A DNA stretch of 64,000 nt from positions 1 to 64,000 of the forward strand of contig DIYO01000007.1 in NCBI GenBank assembly GCA_002427755.1, written 5' to 3'. Source of the DNA: Roseivirga sp. UBA6052. Its GTDB lineage: Bacteria; Bacteroidota; Bacteroidia; Cytophagales; Cyclobacteriaceae. The notes under the pieces are model-generated. The model ran no database searches, had not been told where the DNA came from, and saw only the letters and a program-made list of their open reading frames with translations. The stretch's first letter is position 1. Every line of letters begins with the position of its first letter. This document shows, piece after piece, positions 35,560 through 43,922 of the stretch. A program made the position numbers and the translations under genes.

Positions 35560-35838
35560 ATGTCAAGTGCAGGTCACATTTTGGATTCGATAAATAGAAT
35601 GAATTCAAACCGTTCTTTGAGAACTAAAAGACCATACTTTGATGTTATAACTTCGAAAAGAATAAAGCCGAAATATCCAACCCAGTTAAAGGTCTACTCT
35701 TATGTGAAAGCATCACCTGATTACAGAAGGGAGCTACAAGCTAAAATGAGTAGAGCGAGGAGGATTGAGGACTTGAAAAAAGTAGTGATTTTTAGTATTT
35801 CGATGTTAATAGTATTGCTAAGCCTACTTGTTATTTAA
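35560..35838 (+). CDS. Small C-terminally anchored membrane protein (92 aa)
   Basis: A basic soluble head of about 70 residues (RSLRTKRPYF, SKRIKPKYP, SRARRIEDLKK) is followed by a single hydrophobic segment at 74-92 that ends the protein (VVIFSISMLIVLLSLLVI). It has no signal peptide. Layout, size and the motif around LRTKR resemble the next gene, so the two are probably diverged paralogues. I recognise no family. It lies 65 bp after the HTH-membrane sensor and is probably in the same transcript. Confidence 0.6.
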   Translation: MSSAGHILDSINRMNSNRSLRTKRPYFDVITSKRIKPKYPTQLKVYSYVKASPDYRRELQAKMSRARRIEDLKKVVIFSISMLIVLLSLLVI

Positions 35839-35874
35839 GCCCAAAAACGTTCAAAAATTAAAAATAATTAAGAT

Positions 35875-35955
35875 TAATAGTATTACTATTATTTATGAAA
35901 CTTTTACTTTCTTTTTCCCGTTAAGCATAGTGAAAGTTTTAAACAATTAGGAGGT
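35875..35955 (+). promoter_or_regulatory. Structured leader with a strong Shine-Dalgarno site
   Basis: TAATAGTA and TACTATTA (35875-35891) form an 8-bp palindrome. An 11-bp imperfect stem follows: AAACTTTTACT (35898-35908) with AGTGAAAGTTT (35929-35939), one G-U type mismatch. AGGAGGT at 35949-35955 is a full anti-16S match 7 bp before the ATG at 35963. Strong SD sites are rare in this phylum and nearly absent elsewhere in the window. Confidence 0.6.
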
Positions 35956-35962
35956 AAAAATT

Positions 35963-36235
35963 ATGGGAACATTTGCATCAACCGGAGCATTTTCAACACT
36001 AAGATCTAATCAAGGTATGTTGAATACTAAAAGATCTAGAAGGTTCTTAATGAATGAAGACCTTGTTCGCTTCAAAGGAAAAAACTTAACAAACAGAGTT
36101 GAAAACTTTCAAGGAGAAGAAAATGCACGAACAAAGAGGCTAATAAAGCAACTGAACGATACGGAGTATCAAAAAAGTGTGCTGGTTTTAGCTGTATCGG
36201 TACTTAGTGTACTGCTAGGAATAGCCGTTTTATAG
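35963..36235 (+). CDS. Small C-terminally anchored membrane protein (90 aa), strong SD
   Basis: The soluble head is Ser/Thr- then Arg/Lys-rich (MGTFASTGAFSTLRSNQGML, NTKRSRRF). A charged helix follows (NFQGEENARTKRLIKQLND), then one terminal membrane span at 72-90 (SVLVLAVSVLSVLLGIAVL). It has no signal peptide, so the head should be cytoplasmic. The family is unknown. It resembles the preceding 92-residue protein in plan. The perfect AGGAGGT and the hairpin leader suggest high or specially controlled expression. A strong terminator follows 22 bp later. Confidence 0.65.
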   Translation: MGTFASTGAFSTLRSNQGMLNTKRSRRFLMNEDLVRFKGKNLTNRVENFQGEENARTKRLIKQLNDTEYQKSVLVLAVSVLSVLLGIAVL

Positions 36236-36257
36236 TTAGTTTATATTTAAGTTAGGT

Positions 36258-36286
36258 GCCCGTTCAGCAATGAACGGGCTTTTTTT
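36258..36286 (+). terminator. Rho-independent terminator after the small membrane protein
   Basis: GCCCGTTCA and TGAACGGGC (9 of 9) flank a 4-base loop and are followed by seven T. Confidence 0.95.
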
Positions 36287-36387
36287 ATGCATTCAATTTC
36301 CATACACATTTACATTTCTGCATTTTATCACTAAATTTCTGTTGTTAATTCTAAACAGCCTATCAGAATTAACCTCTATCCTATTAC

Positions 36388-37347
36388 ATGCAGCGTAAAA
36401 GAGAATCACTCCACACTGAGTCGATCTTGAACATCTTGGCCTTTTTTAAGAAACCCCTTAAGGTATCTGGTTTACTTGCGCTTTTCATTCTTATTGTGGC
36501 TTCCAGCTATTTCAGAGAAGTAATTTTTAATACGAGAGAAAGTGGCTATGAAATACCTGCGCAAATTACATTCGACTTTGATCTTGATGGAATCGAATCA
36601 AATAACATCTACGTCAAAAAATCTAGTAGTGATAAACAAGGAACAACAGTTGATCCCAAATCAAATACGATAAGCATCATCTATGAGTACCCCGGGTTCT
36701 ATAAAGCCCGCCTTCTAGTAGATAATAAGACAGTAAAATCAAGTGATGTATTTATCAAAACCAATGGTTGGCTGGCCACAACTACCAAAGACAATTTCAT
36801 TAAATACCACAACCAAGCACTTATCACCAATCATAACGAAATCTCAATCCCTGAAAAATGGAGTGATAGGAATGCATTCGATAAAGTAACCTATCATTAC
36901 TTCGATCAAATCAACCCTATTAGCGGCTTAGATTTTGTTCTAGAAGCTGAATTGAAAACTATTCAACCTAAAGACTTCTATCAATGCAACTATGTACAAG
37001 TAGAGATAGTTGGCTCTAATTCTTCCAGTTTAATACCTGTTACGCTGTCGGCCTGCTCAATAGATCTACCTGTAACAATTGCAGGACACGAAAATTTCAC
37101 TCGATCTACTCTTAATAAATACTTAGCAGCAAACAACAACTCTGAGTGGCAAAATTTTAAGCTAGTTGTCCATGGTGGAACAGCTCAATTCATTATCAAC
37201 AATCAAAAGCAATTAACTCTTCCGGTTAAATCCAGTATGGGACAAATCGTTGGACTTCGCTTCCATTTTGACGGTAATGGAGCCATTAAAAATGTCAACT
37301 TAACTGACACTCAGGAAGTCACCTACATAGACACTTTTCAACCTTAA
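36388..37347 (+). CDS. Membrane sensor paralogue without the HTH domain
   Basis: A 319-residue protein with a short basic cytoplasmic N-terminus, one span at about 26-46 (VSGLLALFILIVASSYF), and an extracytoplasmic region homologous to that of the protein at 34226. Shared landmarks in order are YEYPGFYKARLLVDN, KTNGWLATT, THYHYFDQ-like VTYHYFDQINPIS, SLIPVTLSACSIDL, EWQNFKLVVHGGTAQFIINN and GQIVGLRFHFDGNGAIKNV. The N-terminal DNA-binding-like domain is absent. It may be a co-sensor, decoy or partner for the HTH form. It is separated from the small genes by a terminator, so it needs its own promoter, which I cannot see. Confidence 0.75.
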   Translation: MQRKRESLHTESILNILAFFKKPLKVSGLLALFILIVASSYFREVIFNTRESGYEIPAQITFDFDLDGIESNNIYVKKSSSDKQGTTVDPKSNTISIIYEYPGFYKARLLVDNKTVKSSDVFIKTNGWLATTTKDNFIKYHNQALITNHNEISIPEKWSDRNAFDKVTYHYFDQINPISGLDFVLEAELKTIQPKDFYQCNYVQVEIVGSNSSSLIPVTLSACSIDLPVTIAGHENFTRSTLNKYLAANNNSEWQNFKLVVHGGTAQFIINNQKQLTLPVKSSMGQIVGLRFHFDGNGAIKNVNLTDTQEVTYIDTFQP

Positions 37348-37440
37348 TTTTCTTCACCAATCGGGAACCTTTTTCACATCAAATTCTGTAGTTTAGAAGA
37401 TTAGTTTTTCTGAAAAACAACCTAGTCGTTCTAACTATTT

Positions 37441-40400
37441 ATGTACTTAATATTTGATACGGAAACCACCGGTTTACCTCAAAATTACAATGCCCCACTT
37501 ACTGATTTTGAGAACTGGCCAAGAATGGTCCAAATTGCATGGCAGCTTCATGAAGCCAACGGAAAACTAATAACGGCTAAGAACTTCATTGTCAAACCTG
37601 AGGGCTATACAATTCCCTACAACTCTGTTCAGGTACATGGTATAACAACTGAACGGGCACTTGCGGAAGGGCATGATCTAAAAGACGTCCTTGCTACCTT
37701 TAAAGAAGATATTGCTAAGTCTGAGTTTGGAATCGGACATAACATAGAATTTGACTACAACATTGTTGGAGCTGAGTATCTGAGATGTGAACTCGAAAAT
37801 GCACTAGAACCTTTAGAGCCTCTTGACACCAAGTTGGTTTCGACAGATTTTGTGGCTATTCCTGGAGGCAGAGGTGGTCAGTTTAAATGGCCAACGCTTA
37901 CAGAATTGCACACCAAACTTTTCGGAGAAGCTTTTGCTGATGCGCATGATGCCGCCTACGATGTTGATGCTACTGCGAAGTGTTTCTTTGGCTTGATTAA
38001 GGAAAGTGTTGTTCCTCATGCTGAAGGCTTAACACTTGCTGAAATTGTATATGAAGCACCTGAATTAGAAGAAGCCAATTTTGCCAAAACCAGCGAGACA
38101 AAAAGTGGTGGAAGCAAAAAGATTGACCAGAGTAATTTGGCTGATCTAGCTGAAACCCCTTTCAGTCACTTGCATGTTCACTCTCAATTTTCAATCCTAC
38201 AAGCGGTTTCAGAGATTGGCGGCTTAGTGAACGCAGCAAAAGAAATGGGCATGCCTGCTGTAGCACTTACGGACCATGGCAATATGATGGGCGCTTTCCA
38301 GTTTGTTAGCGCAGCCTTAGCTAATGACATCAAACCCATTGTGGGTTGTGAATTCAACATATGTGGTGATCGTTCAAACAAAAAAGTCCAAGACAACGGA
38401 TTTCAGACAGTTATTCTGGCCAAGAATAAAAATGGCTATCATAACCTAGTTAAACTGTCTTCAATAGCCTTTACAGAAGGTTTTTACTATGTACCTAGAA
38501 TTGATAAAAACGATCTCTTAGAATTTAAAGGAGACTTAATTGTCACTACAGGCGGTCTTTGGGGAGAAGTACCCTATAAAATTCTTAATGTAGGAGATAC
38601 TCAAGCAGAAGAGGCTTTCTTATGGTGGAAAGAAAATTTTGGTGATGACTTCTACGTGGAAATAAACCGTCACGGTATTCCTGAAGAAGACCACGTAAAC
38701 GAGGTACTGCTTGATCTGGCAGCAAAGCACAATGTAAAAGTCATTGCCGCAAACAACACTTACTACACGCGTAAAGATCAAGCAGAAGCACATGATGTTT
38801 TGCTCTGTGTTAAAGATGCTGAGTCAGTAAATAAGCCTAAAAAATATATTGGCAAGCGCGGACGAGAATTTCGATACGGATTCCCTAATGATGAATTCTA
38901 TATGAAATCGCCTGAAGAGATGAAAAAGCTCTTCAGCGATATCCCGGAAGCCATTGTGAATACTAATGAGATTATCGATAAGATTGAATCTTATGAATTA
39001 GCAAGAAGTGTACTGCTGCCGAAGTATGAAATTCCAGAAGAGTTCCAACATGCTGAAGACGATATAGATGGAGGAAAACGTGGGGAAAATGCTTTCTTAA
39101 GGCATTTAACCTATGAGGGCGCTAAAAAACGTTACGGGGAAATCACAGAAGAAATTACCGAAAGACTAGACTTTGAACTAGCCACTATTGAAAGAACTGG
39201 CTATCCTGGGTATTTCCTTATTGTCCAAGACTTTACAAATAAAGCAACTGAAATGGGAGTTTCTGTAGGTCCGGGACGTGGTTCTGCAGCAGGCTCTGCC
39301 GTTGCCTATTGTATTGGCATCACCAATGTAGACCCCATCAAATACGACCTCCTATTTGAGCGATTCTTAAATCCAGATCGTGTGTCTCTTCCCGATATCG
39401 ATATCGACTTTGATGATGAAGGAAGACAAAAAGTCATCGATTATGTAATCGACAAATATGGTAAGAATCAGGTAGCTCAGATTATCACTTATGGTACCAT
39501 GGCTGCCAAGTCTTCAATCAGAGATACTGCCAGAGTACTAGAACTACCTCTACCTGATGCCGATAGGGTAGCCAAACTTGTTCCGGATATTAAGCTCAAC
39601 AAGCTATTCTCACTTTCTGATCAAGAGCTCAAACAAAAGCTAAGATCCGAACAGATTCCACTAGCTAATGAGTTGAAGAAGATTGCAGATGGCAATAACC
39701 TAGAAGCCAGAACAGTAAATCAAGCACGTGTGCTCGAGGGCTCTGTTCGAAACACAGGAATACATGCCTGCGGGGTAATCATCACACCGGATGACATTAC
39801 CAAGTTCGCTCCTGTTGCGGTAGCCAAGGACTCTGAAATGTGGTGTACTCAATTCGACAATTCAGTAGTAGAAGATGCGGGGTTGTTAAAAATGGACTTC
39901 TTGGGTTTAAAAACCTTAACACTCATAAAGGATGCTGTTAAAAACGTAAAAGAACGCCATGATGTAGATTTAGTCCCAGACGATTTTCCTTTAGATGACA
40001 AGAAAACTTATGAGTTATTCCAGCGTGGTGAAACAGTAGGAATCTTCCAATATGAATCTGCAGGAATGCAGAAGTACATGAAGGAACTCAAGCCAACAGA
40101 GTTTGCTGATCTGATTGCTATGAATGCGCTCTATCGTCCTGGGCCATTGGAATACATCCCTTCATTTATTAGAAGAAAGCATGGTGATGAGGAGATTACC
40201 TATGATTTACCAGCTCTCGAAGAGTACCTAGCCGAAACCTATGGCATTACGGTTTATCAAGAGCAGGTGATGCTTCTTTCTCAAAAGCTAGCCGGCTTTA
40301 CAAAAGGTGAAGCCGATGTCTTGCGTAAGGCCATGGGTAAGAAAAAGCGTGATGTACTAGATAAAATGAAGCCCAAATTTATTGATCAGTCTAAAGCAAA

Positions 40401-41730
40401 TGGACACGATGAAGAGAAGCTGAATAAAATCTGGAAAGACTGGGAAGCATTTGCCTCTTATGCCTTCAACAAATCACACTCCACTTGCTATGCCTATGTA
40501 GCTTTTCAAACTGCCTATTTGAAAGCCCACTACCCAGCGGAATACATGGCTTCTGTTTTGAGTAACAATATGAACGACATCAAGCAGGTAACCTTCTTTA
40601 TGGAAGAATGCCAACGCATGGGTGTTCCTGTTCTAGGTCCAGATGTGAATGAATCCAATTATAAGTTTACCGTGAACCAGAAAGGAGAAATTCGTTTTGG
40701 TATGGGGGCTATAAAAGGTGTAGGTGAAGCAGCAATAGAATCTATCATTGCGGAACGTGCCGAAAACGGCCCATACGGTAATGTCTTCGACTTTGCAGAA
40801 AGAGTAAATCTAAGGGCCGTGAACAAGAAAAACTTTGAATCTCTTGCACAAGCAGGTGGCTTTGACTGCTTTGAACAGTACCACAGAAAGCAATACTTGT
40901 TCGCTCCAGATGGTGAACAAACGCTTATTGAAAAAGTGATTCGATATGCCAATAGCAAGCAGGCAGAAAAAGATGCTGCACAAGTTTCTCTATTTGGTGG
41001 TGATAGTGGGGTAGCTACTCCTTTACCAAAAGTTCCTGAAATGGAGCCGTTCAGTCAAATGGAAAAGCTCAAGTTGGAAAAAGAGATTGTCGGATTCTAC
41101 ATTTCGGGTCATCCTTTGGACCAATTTGAAGTTGAATTAGAAAGCTTCTGTAAGCCCATCAACGACATCAATAAGTTTCCTAATCAGGACATTTCTATTG
41201 GTGGAATTGTCAATGGAGTTAGAAATGGACAAACCAAAACAGGCAAACCGTTTGGCGTTGTAAATGTAGAAGACTACAACGGTTCAGTTGAGCTCTTCTT
41301 AATGGGAGAAAAATACATTAATCATGCTCAATATTTAAGACCAGGAGAATTCCTGTTCATTTCCGGTAGGGTCGAGATTAACTGGCGCAAGCAAAAAGAG
41401 ATTCGAGAGAACCCCCAAATCAATCCAACTCCGGAAGACTGGGAATTACAAACACATTCCATGTCGCTCTTGAGTGAATTGAGAGAAAAGAGAGGAAAGG
41501 GAATTCACATAAAACTAGATGCAAAAATGGTTGACCAAGAGTTGATAGAAAAACTGGTTTCAATCACAGAAGAGCACAAAGGTGAAACTCCATTGAAGGT
41601 TGAGTTATTTGATAAAAGAGAAAATATAAGTGTGGAGCTTTTTGCAAGACAAGTTAAGGTAGACCCTAACAATGAGTTGCTAAAAGGATTGAAGAGTTAT
41701 ACCGAATCAGCACGCTTATTGACAGCCTAA
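37441..41730 (+). CDS. dnaE: DNA polymerase III alpha subunit with fused N-terminal exonuclease
   Basis: A 1429-residue replicative polymerase. Residues 1-190 are a DEDDh exonuclease: LIFDTETTG, then GHNIEFDYNIVG, then the His/Asp motif DAHDAAYDVDATA. Residues about 240-440 are a PHP domain (HLHVHSQFSIL, LTDHGNM). The polymerase core has GPGRGSAAGS and the catalytic LPDIDIDFDD, and KAMGKKKRDVL follows. Near the C-terminus are helix-hairpin-helix and OB-fold regions (IGGIVNGVRNGQTKTGKPFG). Length exceeds the usual roughly 1160 residues because of the fused exonuclease. No intein or frameshift was seen. It is a stand-alone transcription unit followed by trxA. Confidence 0.96.
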   Translation: MYLIFDTETTGLPQNYNAPLTDFENWPRMVQIAWQLHEANGKLITAKNFIVKPEGYTIPYNSVQVHGITTERALAEGHDLKDVLATFKEDIAKSEFGIGHNIEFDYNIVGAEYLRCELENALEPLEPLDTKLVSTDFVAIPGGRGGQFKWPTLTELHTKLFGEAFADAHDAAYDVDATAKCFFGLIKESVVPHAEGLTLAEIVYEAPELEEANFAKTSETKSGGSKKIDQSNLADLAETPFSHLHVHSQFSILQAVSEIGGLVNAAKEMGMPAVALTDHGNMMGAFQFVSAALANDIKPIVGCEFNICGDRSNKKVQDNGFQTVILAKNKNGYHNLVKLSSIAFTEGFYYVPRIDKNDLLEFKGDLIVTTGGLWGEVPYKILNVGDTQAEEAFLWWKENFGDDFYVEINRHGIPEEDHVNEVLLDLAAKHNVKVIAANNTYYTRKDQAEAHDVLLCVKDAESVNKPKKYIGKRGREFRYGFPNDEFYMKSPEEMKKLFSDIPEAIVNTNEIIDKIESYELARSVLLPKYEIPEEFQHAEDDIDGGKRGENAFLRHLTYEGAKKRYGEITEEITERLDFELATIERTGYPGYFLIVQDFTNKATEMGVSVGPGRGSAAGSAVAYCIGITNVDPIKYDLLFERFLNPDRVSLPDIDIDFDDEGRQKVIDYVIDKYGKNQVAQIITYGTMAAKSSIRDTARVLELPLPDADRVAKLVPDIKLNKLFSLSDQELKQKLRSEQIPLANELKKIADGNNLEARTVNQARVLEGSVRNTGIHACGVIITPDDITKFAPVAVAKDSEMWCTQFDNSVVEDAGLLKMDFLGLKTLTLIKDAVKNVKERHDVDLVPDDFPLDDKKTYELFQRGETVGIFQYESAGMQKYMKELKPTEFADLIAMNALYRPGPLEYIPSFIRRKHGDEEITYDLPALEEYLAETYGITVYQEQVMLLSQKLAGFTKGEADVLRKAMGKKKRDVLDKMKPKFIDQSKANGHDEEKLNKIWKDWEAFASYAFNKSHSTCYAYVAFQTAYLKAHYPAEYMASVLSNNMNDIKQVTFFMEECQRMGVPVLGPDVNESNYKFTVNQKGEIRFGMGAIKGVGEAAIESIIAERAENGPYGNVFDFAERVNLRAVNKKNFESLAQAGGFDCFEQYHRKQYLFAPDGEQTLIEKVIRYANSKQAEKDAAQVSLFGGDSGVATPLPKVPEMEPFSQMEKLKLEKEIVGFYISGHPLDQFEVELESFCKPINDINKFPNQDISIGGIVNGVRNGQTKTGKPFGVVNVEDYNGSVELFLMGEKYINHAQYLRPGEFLFISGRVEINWRKQKEIRENPQINPTPEDWELQTHSMSLLSELREKRGKGIHIKLDAKMVDQELIEKLVSITEEHKGETPLKVELFDKRENISVELFARQVKVDPNNELLKGLKSYTESARLLTA

Positions 41731-41784
41731 ATATGTCATAAGCATATTTCGTTTTAACGGTCAATAGCTTAGGAACTTTTTAAC

Positions 41785-41792
41785 TACTTTTG
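41785..41792 (+). promoter_or_regulatory. Bacteroidota-type -7 element for trxA
   Basis: TACTTTTG is an exact TAnnTTTG match, 58 bp before the trxA ATG. The leader of about 50 bases between is AT-rich. No clear -33 element. Confidence 0.5.
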
Positions 41793-41850
41793 ATGTCATT
41801 CTCTTGGTTGACGAACACATAGAAAAATATATAATTAGAATAAAGATATT

Positions 41851-42183
41851 ATGGCAAACGCGATTGAAATTACTGATGCAAACTTCGAGGAAGTTGTTTT
41901 AAATTCAGATAAGCCTGTTTTAGTTGACTTCTGGGCAGCATGGTGTGGACCTTGTAGAATGGTTGGACCAGTTGTAGAAGAAATTGCAGGAGAATATGAC
42001 GGACAAGCTGTTGTAGGAAAAGTTGATGTTGATGCAAACCCTGAAATTTCAATCAAGTATGGTATCAGATCTATCCCAGCTCTACTTTACTTTAAAGGTG
42101 GAGAAAAAGTAGATGGTGTAGTTGGTGCTGTACCGAAAGGAATGTTGACTTCTAAATTAGATGAGCAATTAGCTGACGCTTAA
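41851..42183 (+). CDS. trxA: Thioredoxin
   Basis: A 110-residue cytoplasmic disulfide reductant. The active site WCGPC has Cys32 and Cys35. The buried-Asp strand is VLVDFWAAW and the cis-proline motif is IRSIPALLYF. Length and motif are those of classical TrxA. It probably serves the peroxiredoxin and ribonucleotide reductase, as in other bacteria. It has its own promoter and terminator. Confidence 0.96.
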   Translation: MANAIEITDANFEEVVLNSDKPVLVDFWAAWCGPCRMVGPVVEEIAGEYDGQAVVGKVDVDANPEISIKYGIRSIPALLYFKGGEKVDGVVGAVPKGMLTSKLDEQLADA

Positions 42184-42205
42184 GAAACATAGAATAAACT
42201 GAAGA

Positions 42206-42240
42206 AGCCTCTTTCGAATAGATCGGAAGAGGCTTTTTTG
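42206..42240 (+). terminator. Rho-independent terminator after trxA
   Basis: An 11-bp stem (AGCCTCTTTCG with CGGAAGAGGCT, one mismatch) is followed by six T, starting 22 bp after the trxA stop. Confidence 0.9.
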
Positions 42241-42289
42241 TTTTGTCATTTATTTACCAGAAATAGCATTTCTAAGCAAGATCTAAACA

Positions 42290-43204
42290 ATGATTCACGG
42301 AACTCACAACGCCATAGATGACCCAAGAAATGAAACGGTGCAAATCTTTATTAACGGAGAATTCTTCGAAAGAAAAGATGCCAAGATATCAGTGTTTGAT
42401 AGTGGTTATTTAGTTGGTGATGGTGTTTGGGAAGGCATTCGCTACCACAAGGGCACGTTATGTTTTTTGGAAGACCATTTGAATAGACTTTGGCAGGCTG
42501 CCAAAACCACTGGAATCAAACTACCTTTTACCAGAAAAGAATTAGTCGAGGACATTCAAAAAACATTAGAGATTAATCAAATGGAAACAGATGTCCACGT
42601 TCGTCTGATGATCACAAGAGGTATTAAAAAGACACCGTCACAAGACCCTAGACTAACCATTTCAGGACCCAATGTTGTAATCATCGCTGAGCACAAAAAG
42701 ACTTCTGAAGAAACAAGAGAGAGAGGCATAACACTTTTCACTTCTACCATCAGAAGAGGGTCGCCAGACTATCTAGACCCTAAGTTGAATTGTCACAGCA
42801 AGCTGCACGAGGTGCAGGCATTAATCCAGGCCCTTGAAGCAGGAGCCGATGAAGCACTAATGCTAGATGTTAATGGTGCGGTTTCTACATGCAATGCGAC
42901 TAACTTTTTTATGGTGAAGTATGGTGAAGTATGGACAAGCACAGGACAATACTGTATGAATGGCATCACCAGAGGGAATGTTATAAAGGCAGCCAACACA
43001 TTGAATATTCCCTGTTTTCAAAAAGACTTCAGTTTATACGATGTTTATGGCGCTGATGAAGCTTTTGTGACCGGTACTTTTGGTGGCTTAACACCGGTTA
43101 CCAAGATTGATGGACGAGAATTACCTTCTGTAAATGGCCCAATAACTCAGCATTTGAGAACACAATACTATCATATGGTAGAACAGGAGGTACTAAATGG
43201 GTGA
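42290..43204 (+). CDS. Class IV (branched-chain/D-amino-acid-type) aminotransferase
   Basis: A 304-residue fold-type IV PLP enzyme. FDSGYLVGDGVWEGIRYHKG is the N-domain signature. The probable Schiff-base Lys is in LDPKLNCHSKLHEVQALIQA. EALMLDVNGAVSTCNATNFF and ADEAFVTGTFGGLTPV complete the family pattern. The SKLHEVQA region differs from standard IlvE (usually SxNYL), so branched-chain amino acids may not be the substrate. It overlaps the next gene by 8 bases, with AGGAGG inside its own 3' end serving as the next start's ribosome site, so the two products probably act together. Confidence 0.86.
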   Translation: MIHGTHNAIDDPRNETVQIFINGEFFERKDAKISVFDSGYLVGDGVWEGIRYHKGTLCFLEDHLNRLWQAAKTTGIKLPFTRKELVEDIQKTLEINQMETDVHVRLMITRGIKKTPSQDPRLTISGPNVVIIAEHKKTSEETRERGITLFTSTIRRGSPDYLDPKLNCHSKLHEVQALIQALEAGADEALMLDVNGAVSTCNATNFFMVKYGEVWTSTGQYCMNGITRGNVIKAANTLNIPCFQKDFSLYDVYGADEAFVTGTFGGLTPVTKIDGRELPSVNGPITQHLRTQYYHMVEQEVLNG

Positions 43205-43919
43205 TAAAGTAAAAAGAATTGCCCTTTGGTCAGGACCTAGGAATATCAGTACAGCTTTAATGTACTCATTTGCGCAACGAGCCGATACTCGAGTCTATGA
43301 TGAACCGCTTTATGCCCATTACTTGGTCAATTCAGATGCTGCAGAATACCACCCCGCTGCACAAGAAACCATCAACTCAATGGAAAATGATGGATCAAAG
43401 GTGATTGAACTTATGCTTACGGACAACAGCAAACCAGTGCTCTTCTTCAAGAATATGACTCACCATCTACTAGACCTAGATATCTCATTTATGTCCAACT
43501 TGGTTAATGTTATGCTAACGCGAAGTCCACGAGAAATGATCATGTCGTTTGCCAAAGTTATTCCTAACCCTACCATGAAAGATATTGGTTATGCTGCGCA
43601 CATTGATTTGGTAAAGAGAATGAAAGAGTCTGGCATAAAACCTATTATTCTTGACAGCAAGGAGGTTTTACTTGAACCCGAAAAGCGATTGAAACAACTG
43701 TGTAATGAAGCTGAAATACCATGGGATGCCAACATGCTGCATTGGGAGGCAGGTGCAAGACCTGAAGACGGTATCTGGGCTTCTCATTGGTATAGCAATG
43801 TGCACAAAAGTACGGGCTTCGCACCTTACAAAAGAAACACTGATGCTTTCCCTGCTCATCTTAACGATTTACTTAATGAGAGTAAGGAACTGTATAACCA
43901 ATTACTTGAAATGAATTAG
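43197..43919 (+). CDS. Sulfotransferase-like P-loop protein coupled to the aminotransferase
   Basis: A 240-residue protein. It opens with RIALWSGPRNISTALMYSFAQR, a P-loop resembling the PAPS-binding 5' phosphosulfate loop, and NLVNVMLTRSPREMIMSFAK, like the 3' phosphate motif (R..P....S). This places it in the sulfotransferase-like P-loop family. The ATG at 43197 sits within the aminotransferase gene, with AGGAGG (43185-43190) just upstream. Its substrate is unknown. From memory, some eukaryotic proteins join these two domains, which would support a shared pathway, but I could not check this. Confidence 0.72.
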   Translation: MGDKVKRIALWSGPRNISTALMYSFAQRADTRVYDEPLYAHYLVNSDAAEYHPAAQETINSMENDGSKVIELMLTDNSKPVLFFKNMTHHLLDLDISFMSNLVNVMLTRSPREMIMSFAKVIPNPTMKDIGYAAHIDLVKRMKESGIKPIILDSKEVLLEPEKRLKQLCNEAEIPWDANMLHWEAGARPEDGIWASHWYSNVHKSTGFAPYKRNTDAFPAHLNDLLNESKELYNQLLEMN

Positions 43920-43922
43920 TCC

